Source of the DNA: Paraburkholderia sp. CNPSo 3274
GTDB taxonomy: Bacteria > Pseudomonadota > Gammaproteobacteria > Burkholderiales > Burkholderiaceae
Length of the DNA stretch: 64,000 nt
Direction: 5' to 3'
Assembly (NCBI RefSeq): GCF_024206475.1
Contig: NZ_JAMBPR010000022.1
Coordinates: 57,160-121,159 of the forward strand
The stretch's first letter is position 1; every line of letters starts with the position of its first letter. The translations under genes and the position numbers were made by a program. The notes below the pieces were generated by a model. The model did no database searches and had not been told where the DNA came from. It worked only from the letters and a program-made list of their open reading frames with translations. Positions 16,578 through 25,780 of this stretch are shown one piece after another.

Positions 16578-17459
16578 TTACGGATGACTGCGGGCGCCGA
16601 AATTTTCGATCAGCATCTCGATGAGCACGCGCACCTTGCGCGGTATGTGAGCGCCGGGAGGGCGGATCACGAAAATTCCAGCCTCGGGAACAGGGAATTC
16701 ACGCATGATCGGAACGAGCGCGCCGGAGGCCACATGTTCGTCCGTCAAGAAATCCGGAAGTGAGGTAATACCGAGTCCTGCAAGCGCAGCAGCGACCAGA
16801 GCCTGACCGTTGTTAGAGGTGAACCGCCCGCGCGGATTGATAGTCATCACCCTCCCGTCCACCCTGAACCGCCACGTCTCGGCATTCTGGGAGAGCACTT
16901 CATGGTTGGCGATTTCGCCTGGCGTTCGCGGTTCCCCGTGCGCTCGAATGTACGCCGGGCTCGCTACCAGCTTGCCGAATATGGGCCCAATACGGCGTGC
17001 GATTAGACTGGAATCCGCGAGGTAGCCTATGCGGATGGCAGCGTCGAATCCCTCGCTCACCACGTCGACGAAGCGATCGCTGAAAGAGGTCTGGAGTTGC
17101 AGAAGCGGATGTCGTCCCGCCAGTTCGGCGAGTATTGGTGCGAGGTGGGTTGCGCCGAACGATACAGGTGCCGAGATCCTGAGATGTCCGCGCAACTCGC
17201 CGGCCGGAAGGATCGTTTCTCGCGCCAAATCCAGTTCTGCGCAGATGCGCGCCGCGTAATCACGAAACGCGGCACCGGCTTCGGTCAGCGTTGCCCCTCG
17301 CGTAGTGCGCGACATTAGTTGGACGGATAGCTCGCCTTCCAGCCGCGCAAGTCTGCGACTGACGACGGACTTCGAAATCCCCAGTCGCCGCGCGGCGGGT
17401 GTAAGACCACCTGCATCGGCCACCTCAACGAACGTTTGCAGATCCTCTATGTCGAGCAT
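16578..17459 (-). CDS. LysR-family transcriptional regulator
   Basis: A 293-residue LTTR with N-terminal helix-turn-helix (LQTFVEVADAGGLTPAARRL, then GISKSVVSRRLARLE) and a CrgA-like effector domain beginning GHLRISAPVSFG. It belongs to the group that often regulates neighbouring oxidoreductases. It lies upstream of azoR on the same strand rather than divergent from it, so azoR control is plausible but not shown. The sequence is intact. Confidence 0.9.
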   Translation of the reverse strand: MLDIEDLQTFVEVADAGGLTPAARRLGISKSVVSRRLARLEGELSVQLMSRTTRGATLTEAGAAFRDYAARICAELDLARETILPAGELRGHLRISAPVSFGATHLAPILAELAGRHPLLQLQTSFSDRFVDVVSEGFDAAIRIGYLADSSLIARRIGPIFGKLVASPAYIRAHGEPRTPGEIANHEVLSQNAETWRFRVDGRVMTINPRGRFTSNNGQALVAAALAGLGITSLPDFLTDEHVASGALVPIMREFPVPEAGIFVIRPPGAHIPRKVRVLIEMLIENFGARSHP

Positions 17460-17522
17460 GCTCTTTCTCGTGTTCAGATCAAGATGGCTCGGGTAGCCAC
17501 CAACGGAGCACCTCCGGGCATC

Positions 17523-17615
17523 TCAACGTTGCACTAGTTTGGTGTCGAACGCCATCCGTCCGGCGGGCAGAAGCGTGAGCGAGAGGAAAGCACCCTCGAC
17601 CGGGGGACACCACTG
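17523..17615 (-). pseudogene. C-terminal scrap of a 4-hydroxylaminobenzoate-lyase-like (DUF4863) gene
   Basis: The last ~28 codons before the stop at 17523 read PPVEGAFLSLTLLPAGRMAF and then DTKLVQR. This matches the end of the intact gene at 21289-21873, where the corresponding segment is VKGGAVISLTFLPAGRIAVD. Upstream codons lose all resemblance. This is a relic of a second copy, 3.7 kb from the intact one and in the same orientation. Confidence 0.6.
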
Positions 17616-17639
17616 CGACGCTGGAGAAGAACGTCTACG

Positions 17640-18153
17640 CGCCGTGCACATCGAATAGCGAGCAACTACAGCGTGAGCCCGCAATTTCTGCGTTGGCCGC
17701 CCAGAACTATCGACCGTGTCCCGCCGGTCGAGCACCGGCTGACGAACCACCGGACACTCTACTTTTTTTGGGCTCTCACCGATGCGCCGATAGTGACGGA
17801 TTTGGGACATTTGTTGCCGGCTTTAAGCCATCGCCTCCGAATCCCCAAAATGGAATGCAGACGGTCCATCCGTTTCTTCCGGGGGAGTGCCTTCTTGATG
17901 AGTTCGCGGATTGGCCTTGTCCAACGAATGAACCGTAGGCAGTCGAGGAATGAATGGCTACTACAGCCCGCTCGTTTACCTGAGACTCGCGCATCGATAG
18001 ACGGCATTGCCATTCAGGTCTGTACGAATCAGATCAGGGCTGACGCATGGTTGACTGAAGGGAACAATTGAATTGCCAAGGGCCGTGATGTTTTCGCGCC
18101 GAGACTGGCCCAGAATCGAATACACCCTGGATAAACGCTAACGGAGCAAGCAA
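17640..18153. other. No recognisable gene
   Basis: Several short open frames exist on both strands, but none has a convincing ribosome binding site, domain or family resemblance. The stretch lies between a gene scrap and the carbonic-anhydrase-like gene and is probably decayed sequence. An ACGGAGCAAGCAA ribosome binding site for the next gene lies at its right end. Confidence 0.5.
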
Positions 18154-18735
18154 ATGGGCAAGTTCAGCGATTACGAGTACAGGAATCAACCCGGCTTCGA
18201 TATGAATACCTTCGAGGGCGGGGACCAGGCCATCCCGATGAAGACACTTGTGATCCACTGTCTCGACCCTCGGGCTGTCGAAATCCCACAGGCCGTCGCT
18301 GAGTATTTTGGCGACGAGGTCTACCCGGGAGAAATCATCACCGACGAAAATGGCACTCGAGTTGGATCCACGCGAACACTGTTTGCCGCGACCAACGCGG
18401 GTGGACGCGCCGCCTTCGCCCTACAGTCCGTGGCCGCTATGGATTATATATTTGACGTCAAAAACGTCGTTGTCGTTCACCACTCACTCTGCGGTCTAAC
18501 GACCTTGACGCCAGAGCTGATGATCGAGGAGTTTCGTGATCATCATCACGCTGATATCTCGACGTTGTTTGATCACGAGAGCCTCGCCATCATGGATTTT
18601 GAGGAGTCGCTCAGCTATGACATCAAGTTGCTTCGCTCGAGCCCGGCAGTGCCGAAGCACGTCAAGCTCTACGGCTTCTTTTACGAAATCAGTTCCGGCA
18701 AGTTGACCGAGGTGGTGCGGGACATTCCTGCATAG
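18154..18735 (+). CDS. Beta-carbonic anhydrase-like protein
   Basis: A 193-residue protein from ATG 18154 with a GGAG site upstream. The zinc-site signature of beta-class enzymes is visible: CLDPR (Cys ligand plus the Asp-Arg dyad) early in the protein, and HHSLCGL (His and Cys ligands) in the middle. The expected reaction is CO2 hydration to bicarbonate. It is a divergent member. Neighbours are remnants and a lyase-like gene, so a link to aromatic metabolism cannot be asserted. Confidence 0.8.
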   Translation: MGKFSDYEYRNQPGFDMNTFEGGDQAIPMKTLVIHCLDPRAVEIPQAVAEYFGDEVYPGEIITDENGTRVGSTRTLFAATNAGGRAAFALQSVAAMDYIFDVKNVVVVHHSLCGLTTLTPELMIEEFRDHHHADISTLFDHESLAIMDFEESLSYDIKLLRSSPAVPKHVKLYGFFYEISSGKLTEVVRDIPA

Positions 18736-18751
18736 AGCGCGACGTGAACGA

Positions 18752-18961
18752 GTGGGTGCTGACAACGACCTGGAACAACTGGGAATCGAAAGCTGCATGC
18801 TGAGCGACACGGTTTTCTATCACCACGACCGCGAGCGCGCCCGAACCTGCATCCACCGCTTGCTCGGCTGGCCGTTCGAACGCGTCGTGCTCGCACATGG
18901 CGATTTCTTGACGGACAGCGCCAACGCCCTGGAGCGCGAGGGTCTGGGCCGCCGTGCGTGA
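18752..18961 (+). pseudogene. Probable C-terminal remnant of a DUF4336/MBL-fold gene
   Basis: A 69-codon frame from GTG 18752 contains SDTVFYHHDRERARTCIHRL, then LGWPFERVVLAHGDFLTD. This resembles the last part of DUF4336 (metallo-beta-lactamase-like) proteins, where a His-Gly-Asp motif follows a Trp-Phe segment. The rest of the family (about 230 residues) is absent. The assignment is tentative. Confidence 0.4.
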
Positions 18962-19383
18962 CCGGCAGCAACGGGTGGACTCCCGCCGACTGCGGACGGC
19001 CGACACTCAGCCGTTCTGCGGCGCAGATTCGCAGTGCAGCGCTATGAGCCACCGGTTCCTGGACCTACTCGATCGCAATACTTGACAGAGCACCTGCACT
19101 TTCAGCAATGTAGAAGTTGCCGGATTGCGAGAGCCTTTGCGGAGTTCGCCGGCCGGGAGGGCGACCCTTTTTGTGCTGTGCAATGCGTGGCGTCGCGCAC
19201 CTGAAGGTGAAGCGCAGATGCTTGCGCGTCCGGCGCGCGCAGGCCTCGAATAGGTCCGCATCGCGCAGGAGTTCCACAGTTTGCTGAATCGGTTTGAGGA
19301 TCCCGGTGCATATTGGCCAGACACATCGCCTGGCGACGATCACCGGCTGCATGTCAATCGTAGCTTCGAAGGGCGCCTCCAAC
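18962..19383. other. No recognisable gene
   Basis: About 420 bp between the DUF4336-like scrap and the UspA gene. I see no domain, RNA gene or clear repeat. No strong ribosome binding site precedes the next gene. Confidence 0.45.
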
Positions 19384-19839
19384 ATGTTCAATATCCTCCT
19401 GGTTCCCCTGGACGGCTCGCCCCAGAGTTCCCACGTCATCGATCTGGCCAACCGCGTGGCAGCGGCAGGTACGGCGACCGTACACCTTCTATGTATTGTC
19501 GACCCATCCTACGCAATGCCTTCCGGTTGCGAGAGCGGTGTCGCACCCGATGGTCTGACGTATCCTTTTGCACACGCGCAGACATCTTTCGCACAATCTG
19601 TCCTGGCTACCGCAGCCGCCCGGCTAGCCGACCAGAATCTCACGGTGGAACAGCACTTCTGCGCGGGAAATCCGGCCGACGTCGTCGTCGAACAGGCCCG
19701 GCTGCTGAACGCGGAGGTCATTGTGATGGGGCATCATCACTTATCGCGGCTACGCCGCTGGGCCACCCCGTCGACATGCGGAATAGTCATCGACAAGGCG
19801 CCCTGTGCAGTACTGATTGCAACTCGCGAGAAGGGATAG
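19384..19839 (+). CDS. Universal stress protein (UspA family)
   Basis: A 151-residue UspA-fold protein. I choose ATG 19384 (MFNILLVPLDGSPQSSHVID) because the family begins at this point; the frame is open to 19294. Typical parts are VPLDGSPQS at the N-terminus, a middle helix-rich segment, and the C-terminal nucleotide-loop region AEVIVMGHHHLSRLRRW...APCAVLIAT. The G-2x-G-9x-G ATP signature is incomplete (HHHLSRLRRWATPS), so it may not bind ATP. It has a weak ribosome binding site and decayed surroundings. Confidence 0.8.
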   Translation: MFNILLVPLDGSPQSSHVIDLANRVAAAGTATVHLLCIVDPSYAMPSGCESGVAPDGLTYPFAHAQTSFAQSVLATAAARLADQNLTVEQHFCAGNPADVVVEQARLLNAEVIVMGHHHLSRLRRWATPSTCGIVIDKAPCAVLIATREKG

Positions 19840-19959
19840 CCCCATTAGTTCGAAACTCCAGGGGACCCCTGTGATTGATGATTCTGGCTCGACGTTGGTC
19901 GCCGGCGTGCCGACGCAGTTCTTCACATCTGCGGCAAACAAAGTGACGCCGAGCGTGTG

Positions 19960-20454
19960 CTATTCACTGAGCGGAAACACGCCGTCGCGACGGCGTTGCA
20001 AAACCCGGGCATGAAATGCCCGGTAGATCACAAATGCCAACCACAGCGCCAGCACACCGAAGCTCCACCATCGGAGAAATATTCCCCATCCCCAAATAAG
20101 TGTCCCAAACGCCGAAAGCGTTAGCCCCCGCCTGGCATCGAGGATCTCGCCCCACACTTCCCCGGCCTTGAATCCGGCGTCCTCGTTTGTGTGGGCGACA
20201 ACCAGATCCGTTACGGTGCGGTCAAAATAGCGGCGCGACGCCAACAGAAGGCCGGTGATTGTTATTATCGATCCAGACCGTTCAAACAGATGCCAACTTG
20301 CTGAGGTCTGCGCAAGGCAGGCGCATATGATCGACGGACAAACGGCCAGCACAATCAATGCGAAGCTGCGGACAAGGAAGCCCCATGGCGTCCGCCAGGC
20401 TCCTCGGTGAATCCCGCAAGGCTCTTTACTCAAGATACACACTCCCTGGTCCAT
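19960..20454 (-). CDS. Hypothetical membrane protein
   Basis: A 164-residue frame with hydrophobic segments at about 26-50 (FLVRSFALIVLAVCPSIICA), 64-72 and 120-145 (GIFLRWWSFGVLALWLAFVI). Between them lies a soluble stretch (DLVVAHTNEDAGFKAGEVWG). The hydrophobic pattern argues for a real inner-membrane protein rather than a shadow frame. I do not recognise a family. The start is uncertain, and a later one would shorten the N-terminus by up to 17 residues. Confidence 0.5.
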   Translation of the reverse strand: MDQGVCILSKEPCGIHRGAWRTPWGFLVRSFALIVLAVCPSIICACLAQTSASWHLFERSGSIITITGLLLASRRYFDRTVTDLVVAHTNEDAGFKAGEVWGEILDARRGLTLSAFGTLIWGWGIFLRWWSFGVLALWLAFVIYRAFHARVLQRRRDGVFPLSE

Positions 20455-20679
20455 TTGTGGGTACCAATCGCCAGCGGGTCATGACACGCATGGCGCATGC
20501 GGCGCAACGGCGAAATGTGGCCGGTTCATCAAGCGGGTACGACGCTGCCATGCTTCAAGCACACGGCCGCGCTTGTGTGCCTCCCGCATCAAGTTCCAGA
20601 TGTCTGTGTTTGGTCGAATCACTACACACTTGAAACGAGCATCGCCAAGGGGGACCGCTTGCGCTCGCCAGGTATCCCC

Positions 20680-21034
20680 TCAAGCGGCTATTTTTCGTTC
20701 TGCCCCGAGGGGATATACGAGCACATCACGGTCAGACCGCGACCCTGAGCCAGGCAAGCGATGCACGTCGTGCGTCACGAAACCCTGCTCGCGGCTTGGC
20801 ACGTCGAACCACGCGCGATTCGAAAACGAATCGCGAATATCTTCGAGACCGCTCTCCCAGTGCTCCCGCATCGTGTCGATGCTGAATTCGTAATCCTTAT
20901 AGTGTCCTCCATAGGGCTTGTTCTTGTAGATGAGGTGCACCACATTGATCGCGCTGCCGTCGGCCGCCTCTTCAGCGAGACGAAAGAGCGCATCGGTCCT
21001 GCGCAGATCGCCGGGAATGTGCGCGAGCAACTGT
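20680..21034 (-). pseudogene. C-terminal remnant of a patatin-like phospholipase (DUF3734)
   Basis: About 116 codons carry the C-terminal DUF3734 part of long patatin-like phospholipases: AINVVHLIYKNKPYGGHYKD, YEFSIDTMREHWESGLEDI, then GFVTHDVHR. The catalytic GxSxG and Asp-Gly part (some 300 residues) is missing. An in-frame stop lies just upstream at about 21036. The tail after VHRLPGSG is not family-like. Confidence 0.7.
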
Positions 21035-21071
21035 TAAAGCGCTAATAGAGACCGGTTTCGCTGCTTGCTCC

Positions 21072-21300
21072 TCAGGCCGGCATCTTGCGGAAGGAAATCG
21101 CAAAGCGATTCCAGCTGTCGATCGCCGAAACGAGCAGCGTGAGATCGACGATCTCCTCGTCGCTGAAATGCGGCTTGACAGTTCCCCAGACCACGTCGGC
21201 CACGTGGCCCTGCGATACGCGATCTGTGTCGAATTGCGCGAGGCATGCTGCCGGCTGATCCGGGAGGCGAGTCGGATCGTCGAGGTCTTCATACAGGCAC
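21072..21300 (-). pseudogene. C-terminal remnant of an AhpD/carboxymuconolactone-decarboxylase-like gene
   Basis: A frame without a start codon ends at the TGA 21074-21072 and reads DVVWGTVKPHFSDEEIVDLT, then AIDSWNRFAISFRKMPA. This is the C-terminal half of AhpD-like alkylhydroperoxidase proteins (HFSDEELVxLTxxIxxxNxWNR type). Upstream it stays open to about 21300, then meets a stop inside the end of the DUF4863 gene. The CxxC active-site half is missing. It overlaps the last 12 bases of the lyase-like gene in another frame, which marks a deletion junction. Confidence 0.6.
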
Positions 21301-21873
21301 GCCTGAGCGCTTCAATGCTGCGGCGGTTTTGACGTCGACGGCAATCCGCCCCGCGGGCAGAAAAGTAAGCGAGATGACGGCACCGCCCTTGACTTCCGGA
21401 AAGTGGTGGCTGCCTGGCGCGGGTGCCGTCCAGCCGCCATAACACCAGCCGTTCGGACCCGCGAGCGCAGCGCCTTCATTGAGCGGTACCACCAGATTGA
21501 TCTCGCCATACGGGTGCAAGTGATGGTCGGCGCGGAAGCTGCCTTCCGGGTTGTGCTGGATGTTATCCGTGCTGTCCATCAACACCGCTGTGGCGCTGAA
21601 AAAGAGCGTCTGCGCGCTGGGCGCAACGATTCGGGAGCGCCGGTAACGCGGGCCAGCGACTTCGGTGTCGGCCGCCCAGCCCTCCTTCACACCACGGGCG
21701 ATCAGTCGCGACAGATCCCTGTACAACTCGCTTTCAACGCCATACTTTTCATTCAGCCATTGCTCGACCTCGGTGCTCGTGGTCATGTCCTTGACCTCTT
21801 GCAGAAAGGGGATGAAACGGGCGACAAGTTCGTCCTTGTGATTTGTGAATTGGGTCTGGGACATGTTTGACAT
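21289..21873 (-). CDS. 4-hydroxylaminobenzoate-lyase-like protein (DUF4863, PnbB type)
   Basis: A 194-residue protein from ATG 21873 (AGGTGCT just upstream; ATG 21864 also possible). Sequence marks are WLNEKYGVESELYRDLSRLI, NPEGSFRADHHLHPYGEINL with three histidines, and GPNGWCYGGWTAP. The end, VKGGAVISLTFLPAGRIAVD, resembles the DUF4863 family. The family includes PnbB/NbzB lyases that turn 4-hydroxylaminobenzoate into protocatechuate and ammonia. The histidines suggest a cupin-like metal site. It is divergent from an AraC regulator 189 bp away. No nitroreductase of the PnbA type is visible, so the substrate is uncertain. Confidence 0.65.
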   Translation of the reverse strand: MSNMSQTQFTNHKDELVARFIPFLQEVKDMTTSTEVEQWLNEKYGVESELYRDLSRLIARGVKEGWAADTEVAGPRYRRSRIVAPSAQTLFFSATAVLMDSTDNIQHNPEGSFRADHHLHPYGEINLVVPLNEGAALAGPNGWCYGGWTAPAPGSHHFPEVKGGAVISLTFLPAGRIAVDVKTAAALKRSGVPV

Positions 21874-22062
21874 AGCACCTATGAACGTCGGCGAAACCCG
21901 ATGGAGTGACGCGTAAAACGTCTCTCGATTTCGACGACAGATTGAAACGGATGGGTGGCGCGACCGCAACGGCAATGGCCGCGAGCAACCATTCTTGCTC
22001 ACGGTGTCCATTCAATCCATAATCAAGCGACCGAATTTCCTATTGCATCGTACAAATTATCC

Positions 22063-22986
22063 GTGGACCCGCTTTCTGACGTGTTGTCCCTCCTGAAGGT
22101 CAAAAGCGTGCCTTCGGCCCGCTTTGAGGCTGCCGGTGCCTGGGCCCTGCGATTTCCCGCCTATCGTCACGTGAAATTCGGCGGCGTCATCAAGGGCGCT
22201 CGATGGGTATGGATTGAAGGCGTCACCGACCCCGCGAAAATGGGGGAGGGAGACTTTTGTCTCCTCACTGATGGATTGCCCTACTGTTTTGCAAGCGATC
22301 CCGGCGTGGAACTGCAAGACGGAGAGCAGGTGTTTGCCCGCCACCTGGGTGCGGACGGGACTGTACGATTTGGACGGGGAGAGGCGCCCACGATTAGTGT
22401 CGGAGGGCTCTTCCAGTTCGACGGCGACATGAGTGGCTTGCTGCTTGGTTTGCTGCCCCCGCTTGTTCTCGTTTCCGCGGATTCCCCGGATGCCAGATCG
22501 TTGAGTGCGGCCCTCGAATTGATCAGGGCAGAGACAGAGTCAGTTCGGCCTGGAGCGGCAGCGATGGCGAGCAGCATCGCGAATATTGTGCTCGTGAACA
22601 TCCTGCGGGTTCATCTTGCCGCCAGCCCGCGGTCAGCGGGCTGGCTAGGCGCGTTGTCGGATCCAAGGATCGGCTCCGCGCTAAGGATCGTGCATGAGGA
22701 AATAGCACGTCGCTGGAAGGTGCAGGAATTGGCGTCGAAAGTCGGCATGTCACGCACCGCGTTCATTGAGCGCTTCAAAGATCTCGTGGGATTGCCTCCG
22801 CTGGAATATCTGATCCGCTGGCGCATGACGATTGCCAGGGATGCCTTGAAGACGGGCAACGACAATCTCTCGAGCATCGCCGCCGCCGTCGGCTACGCGT
22901 CCGAAACCACTTTCAGTTCGACATTCAAAAGGATGTTTGGTCAGAGCCCCAGCCGGTATCGCTCGGAAGCACGAAGCAAGACTTGA
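22063..22986 (+). CDS. AraC-family transcriptional regulator with cupin-type sensor domain
   Basis: A 307-residue regulator. I choose GTG 22063 because MDPLSDVLSLLK is the usual start of this subfamily; the frame is open back to GTG 21955. The N-terminal cupin_6-like domain (about 1-190) is followed by a double AraC helix-turn-helix (about 205-305: WKVQELASKVGMSRTAFIER, SSIAAAVGYASETTFSSTFK, FGQSPSRYR). The gene is divergent from the DUF4863 gene and may control it. The members I know often also regulate neighbouring SDR or NADPH oxidoreductase genes. Confidence 0.88.
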   Translation: MDPLSDVLSLLKVKSVPSARFEAAGAWALRFPAYRHVKFGGVIKGARWVWIEGVTDPAKMGEGDFCLLTDGLPYCFASDPGVELQDGEQVFARHLGADGTVRFGRGEAPTISVGGLFQFDGDMSGLLLGLLPPLVLVSADSPDARSLSAALELIRAETESVRPGAAAMASSIANIVLVNILRVHLAASPRSAGWLGALSDPRIGSALRIVHEEIARRWKVQELASKVGMSRTAFIERFKDLVGLPPLEYLIRWRMTIARDALKTGNDNLSSIAAAVGYASETTFSSTFKRMFGQSPSRYRSEARSKT

Positions 22987-23019
22987 ATGACCTCACCGCG
23001 CATGCAGCCCGGCGGCTAT

Positions 23020-23417
23020 GCGCACGTCTCGGAGTGTCGCCGGAGTTGAAGGCCGCAGAGAACGATCCGATACCCGCTCTCGACAGCGTCGCTTGTCAGC
23101 TTCACAAACGCTTTACTGTGGCAACCAAGGTCCAGGTCTATTTCTGCGATCCGCAGAATCCGTGGCAACGCGGCTCGAATGATCCCCCTCATTCGATAGA
23201 CCATCGTCAACGGTGAAAAGCAACGCTTCCTAGATCTCGACGTAGAGCGCGTTGAACAGCTCGACCTCGGTCGGAAAGTACGTAGACAGGGAGCCGTTAG
23301 GCACCCTCGCTTCTTTCGCGATGGCGGCCGTAGCCGCACCCAAGCCTTCGCGTGCGATCAGGCTGATCGCACCGTCGATGATGGCCTGGGCCTCGCCTCA
23401 CTTTTCGGTCTGGCCAT
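23020..23417 (-). pseudogene. TetR-family regulator pseudogene (frameshift plus in-frame stop)
   Basis: On the minus strand the reading starts MARPKSE at ATG 23417, then needs a frame change to continue as EAQAIIDGAISLIAREGLGA, TAAIAKEARVPNGSLSTYFP, TEVELFNALYVEI, a typical TetR helix-turn-helix. A TAG at 23232-23230 interrupts the next helix. Beyond it only weak resemblance (DKRRCRERVSD) remains. At least two independent lesions make this a non-functional repressor. The neighbouring membrane protein and SDR genes may have been its targets. Confidence 0.7.
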
Positions 23418-23613
23418 CGCTAGTCGCGCTCAGTCCGATCACGCGAATATCCGAATTCGTCTATGTAAACCGGCGGTTCGAAATGCCGTGCTCGTGCCGA
23501 AAGCTGTTGCTGGAATAAATTGGGCAGGCACGTGTTTGCCGAGATATCACCTGCGCAATGGATAACCCTCTCCATTGCGGGTCGGACCGAACTCAATCGT
23601 CAGAAAGCAACGT

Positions 23614-24177
23614 ATGGCTTGGACTAGCGACAACACGACAGTAAGGCGTTCAATTCACACACCGGCGTGGTTACTTGCGGGCATCGTCGCCATCACGGTC
23701 AATACCGCTCTGCTGGACGTTGCCGCGCGAGGGGGATTGGACACCGGCAATGGCGTCTTGCTACGACTCATACGTCCCTGGATTGGGCCCTTGCTCGATC
23801 GCACTGGGTGGGCGCATGCATGGCTAACTGTCGGCCTTTCAGGGCCTGAATCGCATGAGTTCTCGCTGGGTTTTCACATCTTCATCGGTATGCTGATGGC
23901 CTTGACTTATGGCTATGGCGAACGTCTTCTTACCTCGAAGCCTTGGAGAAAAGGTCTCGTTTTTGCCATTCTTGTGTATGCGGCCAACGCTTTTGTCCTG
24001 CTCCCGCTTTTGGGCGAAGGTATTGCCGGAAGCCGAAAACTATCGGGGATGGGTCAGGGCTATTTTGCCTTCGCGCATACCCGCTTTTTTCTGATCCTGG
24101 CTTGTTGTCATGACCGGTTGTCCCGCCGTTCATTCGCTACGAGCACCGCCTGCCGCGCCGACGCCAGGCGTGATTGA
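23614..24177 (+). CDS. Hypothetical inner-membrane protein
   Basis: A 187-residue frame from ATG 23614 with about four hydrophobic segments: AWLLAGIVAITVNTALLDVA, the FHIFIGMLMALTYGYG region, LVFAILVYAANAFVLLPLLG, and YFAFAHTRFFLILACC. I do not recognise a family. The last ~25 residues (HDRLSRRSFATSTACRADAR) are polar and shadow-like, so the native end may have been lost by frameshift. The gene lies 106 bp before an SDR gene on the same strand. Confidence 0.5.
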   Translation: MAWTSDNTTVRRSIHTPAWLLAGIVAITVNTALLDVAARGGLDTGNGVLLRLIRPWIGPLLDRTGWAHAWLTVGLSGPESHEFSLGFHIFIGMLMALTYGYGERLLTSKPWRKGLVFAILVYAANAFVLLPLLGEGIAGSRKLSGMGQGYFAFAHTRFFLILACCHDRLSRRSFATSTACRADARRD

Positions 24178-24282
24178 TCAAGTACGGCACACACTTTGGT
24201 TTCCAGAACGGCACAGATATTGGTGTGATGCCCACTTGTGGGCCTCACACTAGCCACACATTTAACGGAAAGGAAATTTAGA

Positions 24283-25152
24283 ATGTCTAAAGTTTGGCTA
24301 ATTACTGGAAGCGGAAGCGGTCTGGGTCGATTCATTGCCGAAGCCGCTCTGGCTGCTGGCAACCAAGTCGTCGCGACTGCCCGCAACATCCGCCAGCTAG
24401 ACGAACTGGTGAGCCTGTATGGCGCGAATGTCCGGGCGGTCGAGCTCGACGTCACCGACGAGTCTCAAGGCCAAGCTGCGGTCGATGCAGGGGTCAATGA
24501 GTTCGGACGACTTGACGTGCTCGTGAATAATGCAGGGTACGGGGACACACGCCCGTTCGAGCAGGTTCCCTCGAACGAGTTTCGCCGACTGGTCGAGACC
24601 TGCTTTTTCGGTGTTGTGAATCTCACTCGCGCGGCGCTTCCGGTCATGCGGCGGCAGCGGAGCGGACACATCATCCAGATTTCTTCGTTGGGTGGTCGTA
24701 CGGCGTTCCCGGGCAACGCGGCCTATTTCGCGTCGAAGTGGGCCGTCGGTGGCTTCACCGAAGGTCTGGCGCAGGAGACTGCACCTTTCGGTGTCAAGGT
24801 AACCGCGCTTGAGCCGGGTGGAATGCGTACCAATTGGGGAAAGCGTGCGCACGCGGACCGACCGGTCTTGTTGCCAGATTACGAACCCTCAGTCGGTGCA
24901 AGCGTGAAACAGATGGAAGGCTATTGGGGCAATGAATCAGGGGACCCCGTCAAAGTCGCACAGGTTATCCTCCAGATTGCCGACACTGAGACAGTACCGC
25001 CGCACATTCTGCTCGGTAGCGACGCTTTCCAGTTTGCGCGCCAGGCGGAGCAAGCGAGAGCAACCGATGCAGACCGTTGGCAAGCGGTCAGTGTCTCAAC
25101 TGACGTAGATGCTGTCGGTCCCATTCCGGCGTTTCCGAGCGGGTTGGACTGA
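24283..25152 (+). CDS. Short-chain dehydrogenase/reductase
   Basis: A 289-residue classical SDR. ATG 24283 is preceded by GGAAAGGAAATTT. The NAD(P) loop (VWLITGSGSGLGR), the structural NNAGYGDTRPF motif and the catalytic S (IQISSLGG) and YxxxK (YFASK) are all visible. This subfamily commonly acts on small ketones or alcohols, often with unknown physiological substrate. The regulator pseudogene upstream (TetR) and the AraC gene further left are candidate controllers. Confidence 0.92.
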   Translation: MSKVWLITGSGSGLGRFIAEAALAAGNQVVATARNIRQLDELVSLYGANVRAVELDVTDESQGQAAVDAGVNEFGRLDVLVNNAGYGDTRPFEQVPSNEFRRLVETCFFGVVNLTRAALPVMRRQRSGHIIQISSLGGRTAFPGNAAYFASKWAVGGFTEGLAQETAPFGVKVTALEPGGMRTNWGKRAHADRPVLLPDYEPSVGASVKQMEGYWGNESGDPVKVAQVILQIADTETVPPHILLGSDAFQFARQAEQARATDADRWQAVSVSTDVDAVGPIPAFPSGLD

Positions 25153-25329
25153 CGCCGAGACAATCTCCCCAGCCGACATAACCGCGTCGTTTTCCTGGCC
25201 AATTTCCGCAGTTATATCGCCATCCTCATCAATCCGTTGTGAATCGATGTGGGTCCTTCCTCCTGGCGACCATGCATGCCAGTTGCAGGCGCCCGATTGC
25301 GTGACTCGATCGGGCGCGAAAAACGTGAG

Positions 25330-25662
25330 TCATTGACCGGCGTAGATCGGTCGCAGACCCGGAACATCCGCTTGGGGTGCGGCCGGCGTGGCTTGCCCGG
25401 ATGCAGAAGTCCCACTGGCCACGCCGCCATAGCCGCTCGACGCTGCAGCTGAACGGGCCACCCGCGCTTCGGCCTGCTGGATCTGCTGAGGGTAAGACGT
25501 CTGATCACCGTCTCCGGGCCGATATCCCGCCTTTTCGAGCTGGATGAGCTGATTGCGAACCTGCGCGCGGGTGAGTGCGCCGCTGGATTGAGCAAATGCG
25601 ATAGCAGGCGCGGCGAGCGCCACTGCGATTGATAGGGCCGAAGCCAGAACTTTCACTTTCAT
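25330..25662 (-). CDS. DUF4148-family small secreted protein
   Basis: A 110-residue protein with a clear signal peptide (ALSIAVALAAPAIAFAQS) and the DUF4148 core LTRAQVRNQLIQLEKAGYRP, followed by YPQQIQQAEARVA and a Gly/Ala/Ser-rich tail. These are abundant in Burkholderia periplasms, with unknown function. It starts at ATG 25662 and has its own upstream region. No functional link to the adjacent ABC genes is apparent. Confidence 0.88.
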   Translation of the reverse strand: MKVKVLASALSIAVALAAPAIAFAQSSGALTRAQVRNQLIQLEKAGYRPGDGDQTSYPQQIQQAEARVARSAAASSGYGGVASGTSASGQATPAAPQADVPGLRPIYAGQ

Positions 25663-25780
25663 GATTCACCTCGATGTCTATGAAGGGCTGCGTACGGTTG
25701 TTTGCAGCAGGTGAACGCATCGTAGATAGGTAAGCACTCAAGGTAAAGCGCCGCACGGGAACAACATTTGTGAGCACCGG

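Noticed and set aside
17759..18013. Basic 84-codon minus-strand frame (RKKRMDRLHSILGIRRRW)
   Set aside because: There is no ribosome binding site, it overlaps other equally plausible frames, and I recognise no family.
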